A stretch of DNA of 64,000 nucleotides from Ctena decussata (Eukaryota; Mollusca; Bivalvia; Lucinida; Lucinidae), in assembly GCA_963989385.1 (NCBI GenBank), contig OZ022502.1:15239001-15303000 (forward strand), in the 5' to 3' direction. The translations under genes and the position numbers were made by a program. Of this stretch, positions 26,801 through 39,881 are shown in pieces. Numbering within the stretch: position 1 is the stretch's first letter; each line of letters starts with the position of its first letter. Under the pieces are notes generated by a model that was not told where the DNA came from, did not search any database, and worked only from the letters and a program-made list of their open reading frames with translations.

Positions 26801-29800
26801 GGAGGTTTGCAGGAAGATCCAAGCAGCCATTGGAGAATATGATGAACTCCTGACGCTGGTCAAGAAACGGAAACTAAGGTGGTTTGGCCATGTATCAAGG
26901 TCTTCTGGTTTAGCAAAGACAATTCTTCAGGGCACAGTGAAAGGAAAAAGAAGAAGAGGTAGACAGAAGAAGAGGTGGGAAGACAATATCAAGGAGTGGA
27001 CTGGAATGGATTTTGCCAGCTCAACTAGGGCAGCTGAAGACAGGACAAGGTGGAAAGGGATTGTTTTGAAGTCAGCTGTGGTGCCCCAACGACCTAGTAA
27101 GGTTATGGGATAGAATAGAAAATAGAATAGAATTCGACCCTTTTAGTGCACTGTGTGCTTAACATTTTCAAAATGGCATTAAATACTTGCAGTAGACTTT
27201 TTTCCTAAGAAGCGCACATTAAACGAGTTATTATATATAGAAAGAAACAGAATTTAATGTTTAAAGCATCAGAGAAAGGCTGCTTATAGTCATGTAGGAT
27301 GGAGAAGCTTTGTAAGTGAAAACTGAATGATTTATAGTGTTTTCAGCACTTGTAAGCAGGCAGTCAAAGGGATAAACCAGTAAAAATATGTGCCCTAATA
27401 AGCATCCACCTCAGAAATTCCCATGATGTGCGCTTATTGGGGCATGTGTGCTAATAAGGCTGATTACAGTAGGAGACTTTCTATGCTAAAAACTATTTTA
27501 AATATGTCTTGTCTTTAAGAGTCTTTTGCACTTTCTTCTCAGCTGTAAAATGGCAAATGTTTTTAGCATCTTATAAACAAAAGTGAATATATATTTCCCA
27601 ATCTACAGTAATATATGGAATGCCATTTACCTTAGAAGCCCACTCATCAATTGCTATGCCATTATTACAGTCTTGTATCACACTACTGTTCATCTCTCGT
27701 ATACTCTTACAGACTGAGTCCCGTAGTTTGGACAGCCAGATTTCAACTTCATCTGTCAACGTCACCTGCAAAGATAAAACAAAACACATATACCAGCTCC
27801 AAAGCTCAATTACTATCTGTAAAGATAGAACTGGTCAATATGGCTACCTGTTGTCTTTAGAAAACCTTATTTATGAAAATCGGCTATTTTGCATGGATAT
27901 GACTTTGTGCCACATCATCAAATAAGCCAACCTTGGATCCATTAACACTTGATGTTACACCAAATAAGAGTAAATAAGCATGAAATGCAGTAATTAACGT
28001 CTTGCATTACTGTCATCACATAAACAGCAAAGTCACCAAGTGGTACTTAGAACAAGAGCATGTGAGCAGGGGCTCACGTATACCCCCGGCCAGTGCCACC
28101 GCCTAATAAAAACACACTTAATACAAAACTTTAAAGCTAATGTTAAAACACAGAGATGAACTGACAATCTATTACAAATCCAGAGGAAGGCCTATAGACA
28201 AATACACAATGGTTCCATTAAAACATGCGAATTATGTAATCAAAAGAAAATACAAATTTTACACAAAATTTCAACACAAGTTGAAACTTCTATGTCAATG
28301 ACCTTGACCTAAAGTCAGCAGCAGCATCCAGATGATGTCACCAAGCCAATTTTAACCTATACCTAAACCTAGTCAAATATCAATCTGAGAAATCATGGAC
28401 ATTAATTTGCCCATTTATTCCACTGGAGATAGAGATTGAAAAAAGGAAAAATGCAAAAGAACCCAAGAAGAAATTTTGATTTTCTTTTCCACAATAAACT
28501 TGGCCATTCTCAAGATGTATACAAAATCTGAAGACTGTGGCTCTCTTAGGAACAGAGAAAACTGTGACAAAAAAATCAATTGGAGAGAAAGAAAAATGGA
28601 CCAAAAAAAGGGAATGATAAGCAGGAGGCTGACACTCTCTCACACCAAACACCTAGTCATACCCAATATTTGCACCATATTTCAAAATCCTAGCTGTAGT
28701 GGTTCCTGAGAAATCTTGGACAGAAAAAGTTTAATTTCATAGGAGAGAAAGAAAAAATGGACAAAGCGCACGATAAGCAGTAGGAGCCTGATGCTTTCTT
28801 ACACGATACAACTAGTCATACCCAATGTTTGTAACAAATTTCAAAAACCTAGGTGTAGTTGTTCCTGAGAAATCTACAATAGAATTTAATTGGAGAGAAA
28901 GAAAAATTGACAAAGGGAATGATAAGCAGGAGAAAGCTGATTGTCCCTTATGTGGTACATCTAGTCATACCCAACACCTGTACCAAATTTCAAAACCCTA
29001 GCTGTTGTGGTTCCTGAGAACTCTGTGACAAAAATTTAATTGGAGAGAAAGAAAAAATGGACAAACAAAGGGAATGATAAGCAGGAGAAGGCAGATTGTC
29101 TCTTACACTTAACAACTTGTCATACCAAATGTTTGTACCAAATTTCAAAGTCCTAGCTATTGTGGTTCCTGAGAAATCTGTGACAGAAATTTAATTGGAG
29201 AGAAAGAAAAAATGGACAAACAAAGGGAATGATAAGCAGGAGAAGGCTGATTGGTCTCTTACACGGTACAACTAGTCATACCCAACATTTGTACCAAATT
29301 TCAAAATCCTAGCTATTGTGGTTCCTGAGAAAACTGTGACAGAAATTTAATTGGAGAGAAAGAAAAAAATGGATAAATAAAGGGAATGATAAGCAGGAGA
29401 AGGCTGATTGTCTCTTACACGGTACAACTAGTCATACCCAACGTTTGTACCAAATTTCAAAACCCTAGCTGTTGTGGTTCCTGAGAACTCTGTGACAAAA
29501 ATTTAATTGGAGAGAAAGAAAAAATGGACAAACAAAGGGAATGATAAGCAGGAGAAGGCTGATTGTCTCTTACAGGGTACAACTAGTCATACCAAACCTT
29601 TGTGCCAAATTTCAAAATCCTAGCTAATGTGGTTCCTGAGAAATCTGTGACAGAAATTTAATTGGAGAGAAAGAAAAAATGGACAAACAAAGGGAATGAT
29701 AAGCAGGAGAAGGCTGATTGGTCTCTTACACGGTACAACTAGTCATACCCAACATTTGTACCAAATTTCAAAATCCTAGCTATTGTGGTTCCTGAGAAAT

Positions 29801-32800
29801 CTGTGACAGAAATTTAATTGGAGAGAAAGAAAAAATGGATAAATAAAGGGAATGATAAGCAGGAGAAGGCTGATTGTCTCTTACACGGTACAACTAGTCA
29901 TACCCAACTTTTGTACCAAATTTCAAAATCCTAGCTATTGTGATTCCTGAGAAATCTGTGACAGAAATTTAATTGGAGAGAAAGAAAAAATGGACAAACA
30001 AAGGGAATGATAAGCAGGAGAAGGCTGATTGTCTCTTACAGGGTACAACTAGTCATACCAAACCTTTGTGCCAAATTTCAAAATCCTAGCTAATGTGGTT
30101 CCTGAGAAATCTGTGACAGAAATTTAATTGGAGAGAAAGAAAAAATGGACAAACAAAGGGAATGATAAGCAGAAGAAGGCTGATTGTCTCTAACACGGTA
30201 CAACTAGTCATACCCAACGTTTGTACCAAATTTCAAAATCCTAGCTATTGTGGTTCCTGAGAAATCTGTGACAGAAAAATGTTAACATACACACACACAC
30301 ACACACAAACATATTAACGGAAAAACCAAAAACTATATACCCCCTATATACTTCGTATACCGGGGGTATAAACAGTGTAGACCTAGAGCAGATGAGGCCA
30401 AATTCAGCATCTATTCTGGATCATTTAAATGTTTTTGTTACAGAAATCTCCACATGTAGGTAAAATATATATAATCAGAGTTTTAATCAAATTAGGCTAG
30501 GGAAACTCGACTACATTCTTTAACCAATATAGATAAGGCAACAAATTGATGCACAAACCAATACAAGATTGTCACTCATCCTCCATTTCAAAATTCTCTG
30601 ATTTTCCCAATGTTTTCTAATTTTCCATACCTTTTACGGATCTGAAAATGATTATACTCAGTACAATACATGTTACTATTAGGGTGCTTTAGGTATAACT
30701 TGAAATCGAGGGTTCTTCCCCAGGGAGCAAATTCTTTCCTTTAACAATAGCGATAAAACTTCTGTTCATGCAATATCTTTCCTGGAAGAATACCCTTTCC
30801 CCTTTAGCAGAAAAAGTGTATTTTCTGAAGAGTGCCATAGTTGTAAATTTTCAGATTCCCTGACTTTTTTTCAGATTTTGCGGACCAATCGCAAAATACC
30901 CTGACTTTTCCCTGATCTGGATTAAAATGTACTCCTCAAAATGTTTTCTCTCACATTGGCAGCCCTGCCATTATAGACAAGCAAATAAGAACTTTTTCAT
31001 TGGAAGACAATGGAACTCGCAGCCTTCGACTGAAAAATATTATTTCCAGCAATGTCCACAGCTCTAGATAAGAAGAAGTATATCATGATAATTAGGGATA
31101 ATTTTCGTTATTTCTAATTGAAACCATATGTTTTGACCCCTCATCTGAACCGTCTCGATGAGACGGTTCAGATGAGGGGTCACAACATATGTTTTTAAAC
31201 AGAATTAAGGAAAATTATCCCTAATTATCACCAAATACTCCCTCTTATCTAGAGCTCTGAATGTCTCCTATTTTAAGAAGCCATGACAGTGTTACCTTTT
31301 CTTGAAGTGTGAAAGATTCCCCATCAGCACTGGAGACTGACACAGCATCCATAATGGTAAACTCTTCCACAACCCCTTCTGATGGTAAGTACTGTGGAGC
31401 ATGTTGTAATGAACTTGGATTAACACTCTGGAATATATAAAACATTGTGTAGAATTTATGCAACATTTATATATATTGTCTTCAGACTGACTATAAAGTG
31501 AATAACATGGCTTAAAATCTTGACATGCCATGCCAAACTTCTTGGTGAATTTACTCATCTAATGGGCTTTGTTTACTGTTTCAAAGGCTTAAGTGGTAAA
31601 AGTGGTGGTTCAAAATTTTAAAGTCTTTCAGTACTTATATGTAACTTCAATTTGTGAAAAAAATCAGCACTTTATACATTTTTGACACAGAGACATGTGA
31701 GTAAAAACACTGTGAATATAAGAAGCTGGGTCATTAGCTTAAATATGCTTTGTACTTGGCCACAAACTTATGATTGTTGAGTATCTGTCAAGACTCAAAT
31801 AAAAACAGCAAATCCAACTGCTAATGATGAGTTTTACAGCATTTCTCACATGTAACATTATACCATTTGGATAAACATATCTGAAAAATACACTACAGTG
31901 ACAGAAAAGGCTACAAGTGTTTATGCACATTTTTTTTTTCAGTTTTATCAGAAATAATAATATCACTTGCCAGAATCAAAACAAATAAAACAACTTTTGA
32001 TAAGTAGGAGTATTTGATGATAACTGAGGGATAATTTTTCTTAATTTTTTTTTGAAAACATGTGCTGTAACTGCATCATCAAGGCAGCTAGCATCATGGT
32101 TTTGCAATATTTGCTTTTACAAATTAACATAATCATCCCAATTTTTCAACAAATACTGTCTTATCCAGAATTCTAAACAAATGCAAATCAACCGTCTTTA
32201 TAATTCCAACTCAGCATTCTCAATGGTTACTGAATGCAACTTGACTGGTTAAGAGCTAATAACAAGACCTGGCCTCGCGGTTATAAAACTTTTTTCATGC
32301 TCAACTCAGCTGAGCATGAAATTTTACCTGCTAATAAATTACTGATAAGTGCAGTTGTTTTCTTGCTCAGTTGAGCTGAGTATTAAATTTTCTCTGCTTA
32401 TTAATATGAAAATGCCAACATTAGTTGGCATTTTCATATTTATCAGCAGAGAAAATTTCATGCTCAGCTGAGTTGAGCACGATTTTTTTTTATAACCTTG
32501 GGGCCTGTCTGTGTACAGGAACTGAATAGCTCACCTGACGGTGCCTTGACTTTAATGTAAAACCTCAACATTTTGCTAATGCTGATGCCGCTGCCAATGC
32601 CAAGGCCGATACTGCGGATAGTGCAATAGCTTGTACGGGTGGATTAAAACAGCTTTTGATACATTTGTAAAACCTCTGTAGATAGCAAACTTGGAACTAC
32701 TTTGAACTGTCCTCTATAGTTTATATAGATTACTAAGCTGGAATTACTACTTGAATTTTATCGATGTGCAAACTCAAGGAAATCACCTACAAACTTAACA

Positions 32801-35800
32801 TAAAGCCATTTTGGCTTTATTGAGTTTATGCAAAATTTACTATGGATTACACATAGATGAAAATTCACTTCTTATCAAACAGTAAACAAATACAAGGTGT
32901 GAATCTGAAAGAGGTCTTGAACTAAAACAGTAAACGAGGACAAGGTGTGAATCTAAAACTGGTCTCTTACTACTCTCTGAGTGCTATCAGTTCCTGGTTT
33001 GTAAAACTGGGTCATAATAGATGACCAGGGGTTTTGCTACAATATAGATAAGATTGGAAACTTCACTGTGCCACAGACTAGGAAAAATTGGCATTCTCAT
33101 AGCATTATGTGCATGTGCATGACAAACATCACTGAGATATGAATCAGTTTAAATTTTAATTTGTGCATATGCTGCACAGCAAAAATAAACAGAAGACCAA
33201 TATGTGTTGAAATAAAATCTAATTTTTATAACCCCCAAAAAATTCATCTTTACACATTTGTCTACTTATTCATTTCATTATTACTTTTTGTATAATTATT
33301 TTTGTTTTCTCTCTTCTTTTCAGTTTGTATAGGTATAGCCCTAGAAAAGCAAGTTTGAAAAGTAAATTTCCTATACATGTATAACCAATGCTGATCATAT
33401 TTTGACTTCATGTTAAAAGAAAAGTTTATTCTTCTCCACTGTAAGTGCTTTTTCCTTTTGCTAAATCTGTAACTATCACCACCACACTGTGCTATTAAAT
33501 ACCTCCTGTATGTCTTGGTCTGATTTTGGTCGCTTGATAAAAGATAAACAGTGATCTTATATAAGCATACTCAAGAAAATGAAGGAAAGGAAACCTTTTT
33601 TTAAGGTAAATCATTGTCTTGTTTTATGTAAAATTAGAATGAAACAAAACAGGGAAATAACTCAAAATTGGGGCATTGTAGAGTTATGATTTGTAAATAA
33701 GGCATTTTCTCCTGAAGTCTTCTATCAATATGTTAAGTATAAACCAAATCTCTTGAAAGTTTCTGCTTTATCCTTATAGAAAGTATAAGGTGAACAGGGA
33801 AATAACTGAAAACAGGGAGATAATTGAAAATCTAAACAAGGCAGAGTTATGGTTCTTAGACATTAAGCTTGCCTTAAATGTCCTCTATCTTTGTATGCAG
33901 TTTTGAGAAATTTTCCTCGTCACTTTTTGAATCATGCTCCAGACAAACAATAACTCATCCAGGGAGATCATTCAAAAAGTAAACAAGGTAGAGTTATGAT
34001 TCTTGTACTTGGCACTTCCTCTCAATGTTGTCTAACATTAGTGAAGCTTCAGGACAATCCTTTTAATACTTTTGGAGTTACGGTTGAGACAAAAGTGTTA
34101 CAGATGCATTGATGCACAGACAGATGGCAGATAAAGACTCTTTTTCCATATGAGCCGCGACACGACAAAACCAACAATGTGGTTGTGTGCCCAGCACAGA
34201 CTCAGATCAGCCTGGGCATCCGCCCAGTCTGATCAGAGCCTTCGCTGTCCGCATGGAGGTAGCTTAGACTCTTAGCTACCCATTGAGCACTCAACAAAGA
34301 GTCTGATCAAACTGGGCGGATGCCCAGGCTGATTTGAGTCTGCGCTGGTCGCACAACCACATTGTTGGTTTTGACGTGTCGCGGCTCATATCCTTTTTGC
34401 CTTTTGCATAGAGGGTAACTAACAATAAGTGTTACAAATAAACTGAACTGAAAATGCAACTGAAAAAAAGAAAAAAAATCCAAACAAGTTCATAAGTTCA
34501 CCAGTGTCAGTTATTATAGGAAAATAACTTAATCATCTATAAAAGAAACAGTCTGCTTTCACAAATTTCATGGCACTTCCAACAAAATTCAGTGGCACTG
34601 CTTTAAAATTTCTAAAATGGTATATGAAAAAGCTCTATGACCATGGCAATATGAAGACTGATACCAACCTATAAATTCACATAGTCTGATCATAGTCTGT
34701 GTTTGCCACTATAAAGATTCAAGATCAATGGAATGCTGATGTCAACAGAATAACTAGATCTGGCCATAAAAGCACCCACCTGAGTCTTCACAGTGCTTTA
34801 TGAACCTATGAATGGGTGCACCTTCATGTTTTCTGCCCATTTCATGGGAACAACTCTTGTGACTTCTTGTTTGCTTTCCTGAACAACAAATCTCTTACAA
34901 ATGGGTCTACTCTAAAAAGAAACAAATTCTTTCTTTTAAGAGCTGACCCTCAGTACAGTAGGAAGACAAGGATAAAAATTTTAGAGTTATTTTAAACTGA
35001 AAGTGTACCAATTCACATGAGGATATCATTGTTCATGGACAATAAATGACACTGAAAGGTACAAAAACTTACTCCAGTTTTACTCTACAAAGATATAGCA
35101 TTATTTATATACAGTGAATGCATGTTTTACATTGGCAGGGTTTGACACAAAGTGGTATTATCCTTCTATAATGCTGACCTATCTTGAACAGCATATATCA
35201 TCTGTAACAAACATCATTTAAAGCCTATTTACTGATCAATATGATTAAAATTAATCTACAGAACTTTGAATAACCCAAAATGAAGGGAATATTATAAAAT
35301 AAAAAAAAATCTTTGCAAGTCAGTGTTTCAGAGAGATAACCAAAATTAGGCCATTTTTGTCATTTTGAAACAAAGTTCTGCTTAAGTCCATGCTAGTGGG
35401 CATGACTAGTGATGCAAATTTCATTACAGCTCATTGACAAGCTCAATCTAGCCAAGTCAGGTATTATTGTTCCTATTATATAGTCTTTGCTTCCAAAAGA
35501 CCTACCTATTAAAAACTTATCTATATCCCCATATTTTGGCTATCAAGAGTTCTGTTATCAGAAAAAAGAATAGCTATCCCCACACCCAGACATAATGAAA
35601 TTAAACACACCTAAAAAGAGCTACAGATTATCTAAAACCTGAAATAAGGCAAATTTTGCACATTAGTGCAGGATTCATAAGTTAATATCATTTGAGTCTA
35701 AAAAAAGAGAGAAAAGTGGATTTTTTCCTTTATTTCTCTGTACATAGTTGCTGACCCTTATCAGAAATGTTTACAACATTTCAAACACAATTAACAGAAG

Positions 35801-38800
35801 AAATTATTTTGGAATATGGTAAGCCTTTTTCACCATTACTGGTATGAGCTTAAGCTAATTTAATTCATACATGCCTGCCCATTTTGTATCAGATAAAGGG
35901 TCTGACACTTTTCAGTCATTTTCCACTGTCAGACTAGAATGCATGGCACCTCCAGGTTTGAGGAGAGTGTAAGTGGCAATTCTAAATATATAAATTTCTG
36001 AACATATTAAATATAAGCTACATGGTTCTAATCATCAGAAGAGCACATGATATTCAAGGAGGAATATGATGTTCTCTCAAAAGCCCTTAGGTTGAACCTG
36101 AAACTCTCGAAGAGTGAAAAGCTTGCCAGGAAAATTATAGAACTTATCATTATTTTGTGTAGTTCGATGTTCTTAAATTGCAAACAAATCATCAAACTAT
36201 TTCAGTGTCATGCTGTAGAACAATGACAACTCCATGAATACCTTACCAATAATAAACAAAGTATATTATTTATCTCAGAACAGCAATTTTGTTTACAGTA
36301 TTCTTGATAGATTAGAAGAATGCAAAACATTTTATCTCACTGCTTTGATTATTACCAGTTGTTATATAAGCCCTCCAAACTTCACATTCAATGCTTAGTT
36401 CCAGAGCATTTAATTAGAGCAGTTACGTTTGACCACAGGCTTATGATGTTTCATCTTGCATAAATAAGGAGACAGAGCTTATAAATCGTTTTTAATAGAC
36501 ATAAATCCCTATAAGCAAACATTTACTTTAATAATACAAATACTTGCTTTCAGAGATTGTCTGTCTATAACAGTTTAAAGCTTGTTTCTTCTTTTTGATA
36601 AGGACAAAACAAGGCCTGTGACCTGACATAAAGACACAAACTCCCGCTGCCCCAAACAGTTATTAGGCTTTTGACACAACTACTCACTCTACTAGCACCA
36701 GGCAATGGTGTAGCACTATACAGTAACATCTCCACAGTGACCCGTTGTTTGGGACGAGACATGGGCTTAGCAATACGTCTCATCTGAGCCATGGTCTCAC
36801 TACCCCCACTTCCACTCTGACAAGTAATTTTTCAATTTTGAACAAAGCAATTCAATTCTTGTGCCATATCAATAGTTGTCGATTGATATTTAAAGGGTAA
36901 ATATTATGTTATATTTTTACTTTATTTTACTTTGCAGAAAAAATAATTTTATGATCAACTGAATTTCTTTTCAAATATCTGTAATATCAAAAGGACACAC
37001 TAACAATACTACCATAAATCTGAATAATAGGAACTAAGGAAGTCCTACAGATTTTTAAAATCAAAAACATGCACTTCTACAAAAAAAAATCAACTATATC
37101 AAAGTCACAGAAGAATCTAATAGTAAAGAGATTAATAATGACAGAACTCATAAAAAGGACTTTATGAATGACTTCTTTATAAGAAAAAAAATAACGTGTA
37201 AAATGTTTTACATAAAAATATGAACCTATCTGACTCCTTTAAAACCAAACTGCCACGGAATATTTTTTAAACCAGATGGTAATGGTTTAACTAATTTTCA
37301 TAAATGTAACTGATAAAATTAAATGCTCAAAACAGGCTTGTGGATGTGAAAGTATGAAGTAGACAGGGGAGAGCTCATATAACAAGAATTTGGGCTGCTG
37401 CCACTTAAGGGATAACTATCGAAAATTGTCATTTGGGGAGGTAAATCGGCGGTTTTACGGTCGGAAATTTTGTTTTACGGCAACATGCTAGCAGAGCCAT
37501 AAAACGCAATTTGCGACCATAAAACCGACGATTTACCTCCCCAAATGACAATTTTAAATATAGTTAACCCCTTTCTAATGCACTTTTTACATTTTCACCT
37601 TAAAAAGTGTTTTTTATTTTGCACCCATAGCAAACGCTTTCAGCAGCATAAAACCAGATGTCAGCCAATGAGAAGGGACCTTAGGTAATGACATCGAGTT
37701 TCCAACAGTCTATCGCAGGATAAACTGTCGCAAATTTTTTATGTTATCCAATCAGACAGCGCGTTACGTACGTAAGTGCATTAGAATGAATGATATATCA
37801 ACTAATAAAAAAAAAAGTAACCAACTTGGAGAGCTAAGCAGGTTAGTAAAAGGATTATCATATATAAAATGTGTCCTCTTGTTTCATAAATAAACCTCAT
37901 GAGAAAATGGATTTCTTATTCTATAATTTGACTTTGGTGTATCAATATAGCTTCATGACTGAATCAGAGTTGGGTAATAAACATAACCCTAATTCTTGAT
38001 ATGCATGTTTTATGCCCAGATTCTCATGAGGCAACTACCACTCAGGTAATTAGTAGTTCATTACATCTGAGAGATGACGTAAGATTCCTAATGTTAACTG
38101 AAACTTACATCTTGTATTAAAAGTTGTCTTGATTTTTGGGTAAAGTTTTCTGGCTAAAAAAGTTACATTGTACACTGTTATACAGACTATCTGCATTTTT
38201 TCATTTCTCCATACAAACCAATACCAGAGGTAAAATCTAGAGTTATGAAAATAAATAGAAGAAACACCACACCATTGATATTATCCATAACCATTTTTTT
38301 CCTTTTTGAATGTTTGACGCCTGATCATAGCTTCGGATATGAAACATAGTTAGAAATATTATAGTATGCTTAAGTTTTGGGACACCTAAAACCTTTAATT
38401 TTCCATTTGTCTCAAATGGAAAATTAATGGTTTTTAGGTGTCCAAATATTTCAAATGGAAAATTAAATTTTATAGGTGTCCCAGTAAATTTCTTATGTAC
38501 TCACCTTATCCGCACTTCTGATTTTAGGATCAACAAATAATGCTTAAGAGCATTTTTGTCAAACTGACAAAATTTAGATGCACAACTTTTCTGCATGCAT
38601 ATTTCTATATTAGAACCTACATTTTTAGCAACTGAATCTTTTAACAGACTTCAATTCCAAACTGCAATACCTTGAATTTGCTCTAAGCATCAAATGATAT
38701 GTAGATGAAGAAGATTCAATCCATGTTTGAAAGCTGAAAGATAATTGCAAAATACTTACATATATCTGTGTTAGCCTCTTGTCAATTTTAGGTGGAGTGT

Positions 38801-39850
38801 CACTGCGAGTTTTATCTGACATAATACTGGAAGCCTTGGCCCGGCTGGCTGGTGTGCCTGACCGCAGACCTGTAGCTGAGCCAGCAAATCCTACTTCATC
38901 TGATGGCTCTAGTACCCCACCACCCTGGGCTTCCTCCAGCTTCACATCATAAATACTAGTGAATAATGACCTAAAAATAAAAGGAAATCAGAATTTGTTT
39001 AAGCTTTTGATTGTGACTGTCCAGTGACAAAAATCAGTTTTCATGACTTACTGTATTTATTTGGTTATAAGACAGAAGATTCCCTTCCAAAACAATCCAA
39101 AAGATCTAGATCCTTAAAATTCTTGTAAACAATCTCAAAGATCTAGATCCATCTTGTAAGATGGATCTAGATCTTTGGGATTGTTTCAGAAGAGCTGAAG
39201 CACACAAGACTGATGTACATATTTGTGATACATTTGGAAGGATAAGCTCTCATCTTATAACTAAATAAATACGGTATGAAAAATGGGCATCTCAGATGTG
39301 TAGAAAAGATCTTCGTGTGTAGGTATGTACCACCCTATTAACTCTCATGGAACTCACATATACAATAACATTAGTGTTAAGGGTTCAGCTGAAGAAAACA
39401 CAAAATTTGGCTGCTTAACACATGCAATCCCTGTCTGGGATCATTTTGCAGTTTTGCAGTAAAATTTTCAATTTAAGGGACCTCAGTAAAATGGTTACTA
39501 TAGACAAATGCCACATCGTAATAAAGATATCACATGTAAAAAATTGAATATACTAAAACTCTTTGCAGATTCTTACTGTTTCAATATAAAGAATCTAAGG
39601 TCTTACTTCAAGTGTGGTTTGACAGACTCCAGATCTGTAGGACGGCTGAGAATGGCCAGCAGTATTGGATCTGACACAAAGAAGAATCTTGGGAATAATC
39701 TTCTCTTGTTGTCAAGGTAACCAGTCAATGACTTGAAGCAAATTTCTAGTTCTTCATACACATGACGTAATAGAACAGCTTTTGGCACTTCTCCCCCATA
39801 ACAACACTGAAACAGATCATGAAAATTTAGTAGGAAACAGAAAATAAGAG

Positions 39851-39881
<31 letters not shown>

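Noticed and set aside
28053..30371. CRISPR-like regular repeat array
   Set aside because: Whole 155-bp monomers repeat with no spacers, inside a eukaryotic transposon; a satellite, not CRISPR.
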